DNA from: CAZAOY01 sp964486925
GTDB lineage: Bacteria > Bacillota > Clostridia > Oscillospirales > Ruminococcaceae
Assembly (NCBI GenBank): GCA_964486925.1
Contig: CAZAOY010000018.1
Span: 1 to 45,768, forward strand
Length of the DNA stretch: 45,768 nucleotides
Reading direction: 5' to 3'
Shown: positions 24,875 through 32,715 of the stretch, piece after piece
Numbering within the stretch: the first letter of the stretch is position 1
Layout of the letters: every line of letters begins with the position of its first letter
The notes under the pieces: generated by a model
Told to the model about the DNA's origin: nothing
Seen by the model: only the letters and a program-made list of their open reading frames with translations
Databases searched by the model: none
Translations under genes and position numbers: made by a program

Positions 24875-25582
24875 TTATAGCTTTGCCCAATGCTTTAGCA
24901 TGTTTATCCTAGCACCACAAGGCTTATCTCCATGCTCCTCATCAAGATAGGAGTAGGCATACAGATCCTTGCAGCCATCCCCATCACAGGTAGGAAGGTT
25001 ATCACACTCTCCGCAGTGGGTATAACCCTTATCCTGACAGCACTTTGCGATAGGGCACTCGCCATGAAAAGGGTTACCGTTTGTCTCAACACATCCCCCG
25101 CACCCATGGGAGATCTTAAAGCAACACCCGGTACATAGTAGACCACATCTTGAGGTAACGGTGTTAAGCTCCTTCATGGAGAGCTCTAGGCTCTCCCCCT
25201 CCACCCAGAGGGATATCCTCTTTGTAGTAAACTTGATTATACAGTATGTAGGGTCATCCTTTCCTTTTGGGAAGTGATTAATAAACCAGTCCTGCCATAG
25301 GGCATGGCGGATCTCTTTATCGGTTAGCACTACAGCCTCACCCACTAAGGTTACGTTATCCGCGTCTTTGCGGTAGCAGACACTAACCTTGCTATTGTTT
25401 TGGATTCTTTTTGCCTTATTATTATCTATCCCACCCGAAAAGAAAGACTCATATATACCATCCGTCTTTATCCTTGACACAGTAGACACCGATGGTGACC
25501 CATGTTCGTCAATAACACCTATATATGCAACATCTGATGAATTAACGATAATGTTTGCCTTTTCAATAATATTTACGTTCAT
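24875..25582 (-). CDS. Pyridoxamine 5'-phosphate oxidase-like domain fused to DUF3795
   Basis: A 235-residue two-domain protein. Residues 1-130 look like a split-barrel flavin-binding (PNPOx-like) domain: VAYIGVIDEHGSPSVSTVSRI, then the VSVCYRK and NVTLVGEAVVLTD strands. Residues about 143-235 form a cysteine-rich DUF3795-type domain (CGLLCTGCCFK, CGGC, CPIAKCCQDKG, CGECDNLPTC) with more than 15 cysteines, probably binding zinc or an Fe-S cluster. Family knowledge suggests flavin-dependent redox of a small molecule; the substrate is unknown. It is the last gene of a five-gene minus-strand run. ATG 25582 follows AAGGGAGAA. Confidence 0.75.
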   Translation of the reverse strand: MNVNIIEKANIIVNSSDVAYIGVIDEHGSPSVSTVSRIKTDGIYESFFSGGIDNNKAKRIQNNSKVSVCYRKDADNVTLVGEAVVLTDKEIRHALWQDWFINHFPKGKDDPTYCIIKFTTKRISLWVEGESLELSMKELNTVTSRCGLLCTGCCFKISHGCGGCVETNGNPFHGECPIAKCCQDKGYTHCGECDNLPTCDGDGCKDLYAYSYLDEEHGDKPCGARINMLKHWAKL

Positions 25583-25638
25583 ATAAATTCTCCCTTATTA
25601 TGTAAATGTATTATAGTTTGAAATTATCCTAGATTTAA

Positions 25639-26691
25639 CTACAACCTTTTATTACAGTATCTTTGTAGCGGGCTGTGTTGTGGGTCGTTAACCTGATAGA
25701 TAGCGTTAATAATTTCATCACGTCGTTGCTGTTTAGCGGTATCTGAAAGATCGAGAACTACATCATTTAGGATGTAAGGACCATTCTTAAACTTGCCAAC
25801 AACTGCGCCAGAAAATTCACCGTCAATCAATATATACTGCAAGATATCACAGTCTGACTGCTTGTATCGTTCCTTTAACCAGTGTTCATTCGACTTTACC
25901 AGAAAATCGTTGCGGTGCAAAACAAACACAGATGGCGGCATTTTATTATGGGTACGGTTTTGTAAAACCTCTAAATCCGACTGTAGAATGTAGCTGTCGT
26001 CATAAGAAACTAACGTGCCGTCCTTGACTAGGTTTTGAACTGCAAGCTTAATATCCTTTGCGGGTAGCTTGTAGAATGACCGTGCCATCTCTACATCAAA
26101 TAAAACGTTACGATAGGAAAAACGCTTAAGGATAATCATTAGCGCTTCTGTCCGTGTGTATCGGTGGATATCTACATTCGGAAACATCTCGGGAAATAGG
26201 TACCATGCACGATCCCACTCTCCGTCAAACTGATCCTCATATATTAAAAGTGATTCCTGCAAGCGGTGTAAAATAGGGGTAATCTCCTTGACCAGTAGAC
26301 CTGTAAGCTCCTTCATAAGGGCGATGTTCATAGAACCTTCCTGCTTAATTAGATTAAGGATTTTCTCGTCGGTAGGGCGTAAAGCTTTAGCACCGCTACC
26401 TATTACAAGCCCTGCAAACAGTTCTAGATCCTCTCTCTGAATCCAACCCAGATTGCCACCCTGCCATCTTCCTTTAATCAGCGATCTATCATGCTGACGT
26501 TTACGATTAAACTCCATGTCATCAAAATCCGCACGAAAGGTAATGGACGGAGGGTCACCAAACCCATTCCAGTATACATTCTGCCCAGGCTGTGTGTCAC
26601 GGTAGAGAGCAAGGTATTCCTGCTGATTAGCTTTACGGGACAAAAACTGCCGCTCTAACCTTAATGAGATAACGTTATCTTTGTCTGGCAT
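25639..26691 (-). CDS. Winged-helix DNA-binding protein (AlkZ/YcaQ superfamily, HTH_42-like)
   Basis: A 350-residue protein whose middle (about 105-250) carries consecutive winged-helix-like segments (TDEKILNLIKQEGSMNIALM, then a paired helix with FDGEWDRAWYLFPEMFP). Its end (FVLHRNDFLVKSNEHWLKER, then YILIDGEFSGAVVGKFKNG) fits the C terminus of the HTH_42/YcaQ family. In that family E. coli AlkZ (YcaQ) is a DNA glycosylase that unhooks interstrand crosslinks. I cannot see the catalytic Gln motif of AlkZ, so glycosylase activity is unproven. GGAGG overlaps the stop of the upstream VOC gene, so translation is probably coupled. DNA repair or sequence-specific DNA binding are the two leading roles. 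Confidence 0.6.
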   Translation of the reverse strand: MPDKDNVISLRLERQFLSRKANQQEYLALYRDTQPGQNVYWNGFGDPPSITFRADFDDMEFNRKRQHDRSLIKGRWQGGNLGWIQREDLELFAGLVIGSGAKALRPTDEKILNLIKQEGSMNIALMKELTGLLVKEITPILHRLQESLLIYEDQFDGEWDRAWYLFPEMFPNVDIHRYTRTEALMIILKRFSYRNVLFDVEMARSFYKLPAKDIKLAVQNLVKDGTLVSYDDSYILQSDLEVLQNRTHNKMPPSVFVLHRNDFLVKSNEHWLKERYKQSDCDILQYILIDGEFSGAVVGKFKNGPYILNDVVLDLSDTAKQQRRDEIINAIYQVNDPQHSPLQRYCNKRL

Positions 26692-26700
26692 ATAAACCTC

Positions 26701-27066
26701 CTAGTCCAAGAATAACAGCATGTTGCCGTCAGGGTCGCAAAGCATCATCTCACGGCCACCCCATGAAGCGGTAGCGGGAGGGTCACATTCAACACCACTT
26801 CCTTTAAACTGACAGTACACCTCGTCAAGCTTATTATCTGTCCCAAATACAAACAAGTTTCGCACAACGGTGTCATCCCCCTCCTGAGCTCGCCAGATCC
26901 AGATTACCGGTTCATCGCTATCATCCTGCAATGCAAGGGTAGCTCCGTACCACTGGTCATCCGGCTCACATTCCTCAAGCGGTCTAAATCCTAACTTTTT
27001 GTAGTATTCAAAAGTAGTAGCTGGGTTTTTACTGTAGATATTCATACCTGAAAATTTAAAGTTCAT
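26701..27066 (-). CDS. VOC superfamily (glyoxalase/bleomycin-resistance-like) protein
   Basis: A 121-residue protein of a single pair of beta-alpha-beta-beta-beta modules. The N-terminal FSGMNIYSKNPATTFEYYKKLGF segment and the C-terminal WGGREMMLCDPDGNMLLF segment are the standard VOC fold marks. A terminal metal-binding acid is in place, but the first His is replaced, so it could be a drug-binding rather than a metal-dependent member. Substrate unknown. It sits 9 bases before the winged-helix gene and 23 bases after the AlkZ-related gene, so an operon is very likely. Confidence 0.85.
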   Translation of the reverse strand: MNFKFSGMNIYSKNPATTFEYYKKLGFRPLEECEPDDQWYGATLALQDDSDEPVIWIWRAQEGDDTVVRNLFVFGTDNKLDEVYCQFKGSGVECDPPATASWGGREMMLCDPDGNMLLFLD

Positions 27067-27089
27067 GCTTGTACCATCCTTTCTAATTG

Positions 27090-27764
27090 CTAACCGCAGA
27101 TAAATCTTTTTATCTTCCTTAACTCTGCGTTAGGGTTAAGGCGGTAAACCTGTGCAGTTATCTGCTCTATAGCTTGCTCCCTAGTGTACCCACTAGCCTT
27201 TTTAAAGACATCCTCTCCAAAAAACTGCTCGGTAGTGCTAAACACCGTTGAAGCCCAACCGTCTGTTCGATTGTTCTTTTGTGCGCTTCCGCAGATAGTT
27301 ATATACATCCGCATCTGTAACTCTACTAACGCTCGCTCAAACCTGTACTTATCATCTTTAGCAAATCCACCATGTTGCTTTATCTCATGAAATGCAAGGC
27401 TACCATTTTTGTCGATTAACTCATATATCCGCTTAGCAAATTGACTAACCTCTCCGCTTTCGTATTCATCCAAAAAGGTACGGCCGGATCTGCGCACAGC
27501 AAGAAAGCAGGGATACCACTCCTTTGTAATATATCCGCTCTTGCGAAAGAATATCTTAGCGTTGGAGATTCCCGTATCTTCTGTGAGTATCCTCATCCGC
27601 CATTGCCATGGGTCGGTATCAGGGTCGCCTGTATGCCATTCTATATTCTCGCTAAACTGGTGTGATAGCGAGAAAATCCCCTCGTCATTGCTTCCGCCAA
27701 GAGAGAATCCAGCGGCATTAAGTGCACCTGCAAAGTCAGTATAACAGTTAATTATATAAATCAC
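27090..27764 (-). CDS. AlkZ-related protein
   Basis: A 224-residue protein resembling the short AlkZ-related family of Firmicutes. The mark is the N-terminal ENIEWHTGDPDTDPWQWRMR segment, then the YPCFLAVRR, GSLAFHEIKQHGG and ALVELQMRMYITICG segments. The family is related in part to the AlkZ DNA glycosylase and has no proven function that I know of. The start is a GTG at 27762-27764 preceded by AGGTAG with almost no spacing, so expression may be low or coupled. It is the first gene after the WYL regulator, with a 71-base gap holding a palindrome and a TGGTATGAT -10-like element. Confidence 0.65.
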   Translation of the reverse strand: MIYIINCYTDFAGALNAAGFSLGGSNDEGIFSLSHQFSENIEWHTGDPDTDPWQWRMRILTEDTGISNAKIFFRKSGYITKEWYPCFLAVRRSGRTFLDEYESGEVSQFAKRIYELIDKNGSLAFHEIKQHGGFAKDDKYRFERALVELQMRMYITICGSAQKNNRTDGWASTVFSTTEQFFGEDVFKKASGYTREQAIEQITAQVYRLNPNAELRKIKRFICG

Positions 27765-27811
27765 CTACCTAAATAAAGACATATCATGTAATACTGTAAT
27801 CATACCACATC

Positions 27812-27837
27812 GAACACGACAACAGTATGTCATGTTC
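27812..27837. promoter_or_regulatory. 26-bp palindrome between the WYL gene and its downstream cluster
   Basis: Arms 27812-27821 (GAACACGACA) and 27828-27837 pair over 10 bp with one G-T position and a 6-base centre. It covers the WYL stop codon and lies directly upstream, on the minus strand, of a TGGTATGAT extended -10-like element. It has no T-run, so an operator is more likely than a terminator. Confidence 0.45.
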
Positions 27838-28738
27838 ATCGGTACCTATCAACCATTTTTAAAGCAATAGCCGTTACCTCGTCGCGAAAATCATCGGGGC
27901 TAAGCACCGTTACAGAATCTCCAAAGGCCAAAACCCAACGCAGAATATGATCTCTATTAGTATAGTTTACCTCTAAAAGCAGACCATTTTCAGTGTCGGT
28001 GTAGCAGTGTAACCCGTAGGTTTCAATAAGATGAAATCGAGCAGACCTATCGAATAAAAGCTTAACGGTATGCGGTTCTGAAAAGATATCATCGTTGCTA
28101 GGCCGATTAGGCGGAACTTCACGTGGCGCGAAGTTTTCTTCTAAAGCTACTAATCCCCATAGACGGTTTAGCTTAAAGGTTCTAAAGTCCTTTCGTTCAC
28201 AGCAGTAGCCAAACAGATACCAGTTTGTCCACTGAAACTTTATATAATACGGCTCAACCGTACGTGAGCTCTCCCCTTTAGCATAGTAGTAATCAAAGCT
28301 TACTAGCTTTCTATCGGTTATTGCCTTTTTAATAAGCGTTATCTTTTCTGCTAGACTGTCCTTATAGTAGGAGGAAAGATCAATAATAATATGATCCTGT
28401 AAGGATATCATCTTGTCAGCGCTAGGGGATAGCTTAGAGATAAGCAGATCAGTTTCGGTTGTTTTAGATACACTTCCAAGACTTTTTAGACCCGCGATAA
28501 TGCTAGAGAGCTCGTCAGGTGTGAGAAGATTTTTATCAAGCTTGTACCCATCCATAATGGAGATACCGCCATCTCCGCCCTGGGTAGTTACAATGGGGAT
28601 ACCTGCAAGAGAAAGGGTGTCGATATCACGCAGAATTGTACGACGTGATACCTCAAAGCGCTTTGCAAGCTGTGGAGCGGTAATTTTATCGTGCTGTAGA
28701 AGGTAGGTTATAATGCCTATAAGACGGTCGATCTTCAT
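27836..28738 (-). CDS. WYL domain-containing transcriptional regulator
   Basis: A 300-residue regulator of the DeoR-like HTH plus WYL type. An N-terminal winged helix (ITAPQLAKRFEVSRRTILRDIDTL, about 18-41) is followed by the WYL domain (about 135-215), with the DYYYAKGESSRTVEPYYI and TNWYLFGYC core, and a C-terminal WCX extension. WYL domains bind nucleic acid or small ligands and often answer to DNA damage or stress. The frame runs upstream to 28798, but ATG 28736-28738 after AGGAGAT is the better start. It lies upstream of four minus-strand genes, and divergent from uxaC 188 bases away, so it could control either side. Confidence 0.9.
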   Translation of the reverse strand: MKIDRLIGIITYLLQHDKITAPQLAKRFEVSRRTILRDIDTLSLAGIPIVTTQGGDGGISIMDGYKLDKNLLTPDELSSIIAGLKSLGSVSKTTETDLLISKLSPSADKMISLQDHIIIDLSSYYKDSLAEKITLIKKAITDRKLVSFDYYYAKGESSRTVEPYYIKFQWTNWYLFGYCCERKDFRTFKLNRLWGLVALEENFAPREVPPNRPSNDDIFSEPHTVKLLFDRSARFHLIETYGLHCYTDTENGLLLEVNYTNRDHILRWVLAFGDSVTVLSPDDFRDEVTAIALKMVDRYR

Positions 28739-28774
28739 ACTATCTCCTATAAAAACTAAATTTATATTAAAGAT

Positions 28775-28803
28775 AGTATAACATACTTTAGTAGTCATAG
28801 CAA
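28775..28803 (-). promoter_or_regulatory. SigA promoter for the WYL regulator
   Basis: On the minus strand TTGCTA, 17 bases, TATACT with a TGT extended -10. It ends about 37 bases before the ATG at 28738. Confidence 0.65.
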
Positions 28804-28851
28804 TAGATTAGATAACTACATATTAATTTTTATGGTATTTTTGTATTTCCC

Positions 28852-28880
28852 TTGACATCACGTCCTATGGGATTTATAAT
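28852..28880 (+). promoter_or_regulatory. Consensus SigA promoter for uxaC
   Basis: TTGACA (28852-28857), 17 bases, TATAAT (28875-28880), a perfect consensus. Start of transcription would be near 28887. No catabolite-repression site is obvious over it. Confidence 0.9.
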
Positions 28881-28926
28881 ATAAGTATACAAAAAGGATA
28901 AATAAGGATAAAAAGGGGCAAGATAA

Positions 28927-30324
28927 ATGAAAAACTTTATGGGAAAAAACTTCTTGCTAGAGAGCAAAACCGCAAAGCTTTTGTATCACCAGTATGCAAA
29001 AGATCTGCCAATAATTGACTATCACTGCCATGTGTCGCCGCAGGAGATAGCTACCGACTACCGTTTTAATACCATTACTAAGGCGTGGCTTGGTGGGGAT
29101 CACTATAAATGGAGGCTGCTTAGATGTCATGGGGTAGGGGAGGATTACATTACAGGAAATGCCCCTGATAAAGAGAAGTTTTACGAGTACGCAAAGACTC
29201 TCCCGCATGCAATCGGAAACCCACTATACCATTGGACACATCTTGAATTAAAACGATACTTCGACTACCACAAACCGCTATCACAGGACACCATGCAGGA
29301 GGTATGGGAGCTATGTAATAAAAAGCTGGCAGGTAGTAGCCTGTCGGTCAAGAATATTATAAGAAATTCCAATGTAGAACTAATCGGCACCACCGATGAC
29401 CCGATTGATACATTAGAGTATCATAAACAGATTAGTATCGACCGTGATTTTACCACTAAGGTAATTCCTACATTTCGCCCCGATAGAGCGGTAAATATTG
29501 ACAAAGCAGGATTTGTCGGCTACATAGAATCACTATCACAAGCGAGCGGGGTAGCCATTACCAATCTAGATACCCTAAAACAAGCGCTAACCATACGGAT
29601 AGAATATTTTGTATCCCATGGGTGCAGGTCAGCGGATTTAGGGTTAGATTATGCAATATACACCCCATCCGACGACGTAAGGGTGGACGAAAGCTTAAAG
29701 CTTGCATTAGAGGGTGGCTCACCATCGGTTAAACAGGTGAGCGCTTATAAGACACACATACTGCTCTATCTGGCACGTGAGTTTAGCCGTGTTAAATGGG
29801 TTATGCAGATACACTATGGTGCTATGCGAAATGTTAATGCAAAGATGTTTCATAGAATAGGTGCGGACACAGGTTTTGATTGTATCTCGGGAGCATCCTG
29901 CGCAAAAGCGCTAGCGGATTTTTTAAGCGCGCTTGACTTTACGGATGAACTACCAAAAACTATAATCTACTCGCTAAACCCAAATGACAATGCAATACTC
30001 GCCTCGATAATAGGCGCATTCCAAGGTGAAGGGGTGCGCGGTAAGGTTATGCATGGAAGTGCGTGGTGGTTTAACGATACTAAAACAGGTATGGTTGACC
30101 AGCTAACAAACCTAGCAAACATCTCTATTCTAGGAAACTTTGTGGGGATGTTAACCGATTCACGAAGCTTTTTATCATATACCCGCCATGAATACTTTAG
30201 GCGGATACTATGTAACCTTATTGGTGGCTTAGTGGAGAATGGGGAGTACCATAATGATCTTCCTACCTTAAAGAGGATAGTACAAAACATCTGCTACTAT
30301 AACGCAAAGGAGCTATTTTGCTAA
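28927..30324 (+). CDS. uxaC: Glucuronate isomerase
   Basis: UxaC converts D-glucuronate to fructuronate and D-galacturonate to tagaturonate, the entry to hexuronate degradation. The 465-residue sequence has the amidohydrolase-like DYHCHVSP metal motif (residue 35 on), GTTDDPIDTLEYHKQI, TFRPDRA, and MQIHYGAMRN near residue 295, all typical of UxaC, and has normal length. The remaining uronate genes (uxaB, uxuA, kdgK, a transporter) are not beside it, which is unusual, since uxaC is normally clustered. It runs alone from a consensus promoter to a hairpin at 30343. Confidence 0.95.
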   Translation: MKNFMGKNFLLESKTAKLLYHQYAKDLPIIDYHCHVSPQEIATDYRFNTITKAWLGGDHYKWRLLRCHGVGEDYITGNAPDKEKFYEYAKTLPHAIGNPLYHWTHLELKRYFDYHKPLSQDTMQEVWELCNKKLAGSSLSVKNIIRNSNVELIGTTDDPIDTLEYHKQISIDRDFTTKVIPTFRPDRAVNIDKAGFVGYIESLSQASGVAITNLDTLKQALTIRIEYFVSHGCRSADLGLDYAIYTPSDDVRVDESLKLALEGGSPSVKQVSAYKTHILLYLAREFSRVKWVMQIHYGAMRNVNAKMFHRIGADTGFDCISGASCAKALADFLSALDFTDELPKTIIYSLNPNDNAILASIIGAFQGEGVRGKVMHGSAWWFNDTKTGMVDQLTNLANISILGNFVGMLTDSRSFLSYTRHEYFRRILCNLIGGLVENGEYHNDLPTLKRIVQNICYYNAKELFC

Positions 30325-30342
30325 CAAAGGCAGACAAAACTA

Positions 30343-30374
30343 AGACCACGATTTAGAACAATAAATCGTGGTCT
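30343..30374. terminator. Bidirectional terminator between uxaC and rsgI
   Basis: Arms 30343-30355 and 30362-30374 pair perfectly over 13 bp with a 6-base loop. It is followed on the plus strand by ATAATTGTTT. Genes on both sides converge on it. Confidence 0.8.
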
Positions 30375-30439
30375 ATAATTGTTTAATTACTATAACCTAT
30401 ACAAATTAACATTTAATGCAGGATTACAAAACTTAGCCG

Positions 30440-31729
30440 TTACTCTGATACAGCTATAGAATCCTCACCTTCGTAAGGAACGGTACTATCCTGTGCGATA
30501 TCATTGCTAGGTTGGCTACTGTCTATTGTATCCTCAAGGTTATCCTTCATAGAGAACAGCTGGGTTATATCTACAGAATCCTTGTCAACGGTTGCCTCGA
30601 AGGTGTTGTCGTTAATCTCACTGTCGAGTCCAAAGTCTGGTGCATTCTGCTTATCATCACTACTGTTGTTCTCTTTGTCAGATGTACTAGGTTTTTCGCT
30701 GTTGTTAGGTTTACTGGAACTGTTGGAATTAGAAGAACCCTGGTTAGGCTTTAGGGTGCTAATATCAAAGGTGTTTGGATTAGCTAAACCTTTGTCAGTT
30801 TGGGTTTTATCAGAAACCTCACTAGAGGAGGATTGAGTTTTGTCTTTAGACTTATCTATAGTTGATTTGTCGGTCTGCTTGTTGCTAGGAGATTTTGTAC
30901 TGCCTTTGACTGTTGCGCCGCTACCGGTGCTAGCTTCATTGTTAGGTGTGTCTGCTACAAGTTTATCGCCTTTAGCAGGGATTGGGGTAGCTACACCGTT
31001 GTTCTTTTGCTTTTGCGCTGATATGCTCATAACAATCTCACGAACAGGTTTTTTTAGCATGTCTTGGGTCTGTTCCATGGTCTTAATTTCGGAAATGCTA
31101 TTGTACTGCTCTACCAAAGCAAGCTTACCCGCGGTGGTTTTTAGATCTATTGCATTTCTTCTTTCTGTCATGGTGGCATTTATTGATACAATATCAGCGT
31201 TAATCCCAAAGCTGTCCGCTGAAAGCTTTGCCATCTGAGTTATATCGTTTAAAAGTTGCTGTGATGAGCCGCCTAGGATACTCGCACAGGAAAGAAGAAT
31301 ATCCTCCTTCTCCTGTTCACTAAGATAACCCGATGACTTTAGTGCAGAGATGGTTTCGTTTACCGCAAAATCAATAGGCAGGTTATCTAGCTTTAGATCC
31401 CCGATTACAAGCTTTGCGTCATCATTTACATAGTTGACGCCCACAATTCGGTTAAACAGATTGCACTCGTACTCAATTGATGGGTTTACATCCAAGCTAA
31501 TAAATGTAGTAGGGATCTTAACTAAAGCAACACTAACTGCCACAACAAAGATAAAAACCGCCGCCACGCTTATTAAAGGCTTGGTAAAAGCAAATTTCCT
31601 TGTTTTTTTAATCTCATTGGCAAGAACCTGACCAACGTAATAATTATCATTAAATATCTTTTGGATACTGCCGTCATCTTTTAATACGGCAGCATAATTT
31701 TCTTTTACCTGTAAAACTACCATGCTCAC
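30440..31729 (-). CDS. rsgI: Anti-sigma-I factor RsgI family protein
   Basis: A 429-residue single-pass membrane anti-sigma factor holding SigI inactive. The cytoplasmic RsgI N-terminal domain is at about 3-45 (VVLQVKENYAAVLKDDGSI), one membrane segment at about 52-72, and then the conserved external segment ISLDVNPSIEYECNLFNRIVGV. The Asn82-Pro83 bond in VNPSI is where related clostridial RsgI proteins are known to self-cleave. Residues 255-429 are a low-complexity Ser/Lys/Asn/Asp-rich tail without a visible carbohydrate-binding module, unlike the cellulosome RsgIs. The GTG start at 31727-31729 has an AAGGAGGAG overlapping the sigI stop, so translation is coupled; an ATG two codons further in is the alternative. 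Confidence 0.88.
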   Translation of the reverse strand: MSMVVLQVKENYAAVLKDDGSIQKIFNDNYYVGQVLANEIKKTRKFAFTKPLISVAAVFIFVVAVSVALVKIPTTFISLDVNPSIEYECNLFNRIVGVNYVNDDAKLVIGDLKLDNLPIDFAVNETISALKSSGYLSEQEKEDILLSCASILGGSSQQLLNDITQMAKLSADSFGINADIVSINATMTERRNAIDLKTTAGKLALVEQYNSISEIKTMEQTQDMLKKPVREIVMSISAQKQKNNGVATPIPAKGDKLVADTPNNEASTGSGATVKGSTKSPSNKQTDKSTIDKSKDKTQSSSSEVSDKTQTDKGLANPNTFDISTLKPNQGSSNSNSSSKPNNSEKPSTSDKENNSSDDKQNAPDFGLDSEINDNTFEATVDKDSVDITQLFSMKDNLEDTIDSSQPSNDIAQDSTVPYEGEDSIAVSE

Positions 31730-31741
31730 AGCAGCTCCTCC

Positions 31742-32467
31742 TTAATCGATATATTCCTTAATAAACTTTACATACTCCATGAGGTAGGGATAATCACCTA
31801 ACATTATCTCTACCACCGTTATTATATATTTTCGGTGACGTTCTAGTATTTTTCGGTGTACCTTAAAGTTTTTTTCCAGAGTCTTTATCGGTAGTGTCTT
31901 GTTCTTTCTTATACTGCTGACAAGCTCTGGGTTTGAAAGAATTATAGCCACAGCTTTACCGCAAGCCTGTTTTGTTTTCTGCGCTTTAGGGGAACAGTCC
32001 GAAAGCTCCATAAAGTCAAATCCATATCGAGATAGGGTTTGTCCCATAGCCTCAATCTCGTACTTGATATCATCATTAACCCTGTACGAGATTTTTTTTA
32101 GGATATCCGATTGTAAGCTTTTGTCAATGTCGTCCGAATCGTCATAACTACCGTTAAACACGCTAGGAGATACCGAAATCTCGGATCTACCCTTGTTACC
32201 CTTTCTAAGAAGATCGGTAACTCTGCGTTTTATAACAAGTCCCGCAAATGCGTGGAAGTTACCCTTATCTTTTGAATAGGCATAAATCGCCTCAGTAAAA
32301 GCCATTAGCCCTATTGACCATTCGTCCGAGCTTTTGTCTATGTAGGTGCGGGTGACCCCGCTTGCAACCTTTAGGATAAATTCAGTGTTGGCGATTATAA
32401 GTTGCTCTAATGCTCTCTCGTCATCTTTTGCCTGTTCAATAACATGATCCATATCAAGCCGTAACAA
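31742..32467 (-). CDS. sigI: RNA polymerase sigma factor SigI
   Basis: A 241-residue alternative sigma factor. It has a sigma-70 region 2-like segment (NTEFILKVASGVTRTYIDKSSDEWSIGLMAFTEAIYAYS, then the DLLRKGNKG end) and a C-terminal SigI-type region with LERHRKYIITVVEIMLGDYPYL, not a normal region 4. Its partner RsgI follows directly. The start is a TTG at 32465-32467 preceded by GGGGGG at a good distance; ATG 32450-32452 lies too far from a ribosome binding site. Clostridial SigI factors answer to heat, envelope or polysaccharide signals; which one here is unknown. A duplicated promoter segment lies upstream. Confidence 0.88.
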   Translation of the reverse strand: MLRLDMDHVIEQAKDDERALEQLIIANTEFILKVASGVTRTYIDKSSDEWSIGLMAFTEAIYAYSKDKGNFHAFAGLVIKRRVTDLLRKGNKGRSEISVSPSVFNGSYDDSDDIDKSLQSDILKKISYRVNDDIKYEIEAMGQTLSRYGFDFMELSDCSPKAQKTKQACGKAVAIILSNPELVSSIRKNKTLPIKTLEKNFKVHRKILERHRKYIITVVEIMLGDYPYLMEYVKFIKEYID

Positions 32468-32513
32468 ATAATCCCCCCTTTTTACGTTATATAACGTGTT
32501 ACATCCTTTAAGA

Positions 32514-32546
32514 CTTTACGTCCTTGTCTGTGTTTATTATAACATA
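32514..32546. repeat. 33-bp direct repeat, copy 1, upstream of sigI
   Basis: Identical to 32611-32643. Read on the minus strand it contains the extended -10 element TGTTATAAT, about 70 bases before the sigI start. It is followed on the plus side by a GAAAGTC/GACTTTC hairpin (about 32551-32569). Confidence 0.85.
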
Positions 32547-32610
32547 AAGGAAAGTCGACTAGACTTTCAACCTTAGCCTGTTTCAATAAACACATTGAGG
32601 TAAAGCGAAG

Positions 32611-32643
32611 CTTTACGTCCTTGTCTGTGTTTATTATAACATA
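32611..32643. repeat. 33-bp direct repeat, copy 2, upstream of sigI
   Basis: Exact second copy, 97 bases from the first. It is entered by a GTAAAGC/GCTTTAC hairpin (about 32600-32616), and AATAAACACA at about 32586-32595 is a partial inverted copy. It also carries TGTTATAAT on the minus strand. Confidence 0.85.
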
Positions 32644-32715
32644 TTAACGATAAATATGCTACAAATAAACAGATTATTTACATTTATCTTTAATTTTGGT
32701 ATATTAGGCGATATA

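Noticed and set aside
28739..28926. WYL protein as the dedicated regulator of uxaC
   Set aside because: They are divergent neighbours, but I see no shared palindrome over the uxaC promoter, and the clearer candidate site lies on the other side of the WYL gene.
32514..32643. Two-repeat CRISPR array
   Set aside because: Only two copies with a 64-base interval that itself contains a hairpin and an inverted partial copy, and no cas gene nearby.
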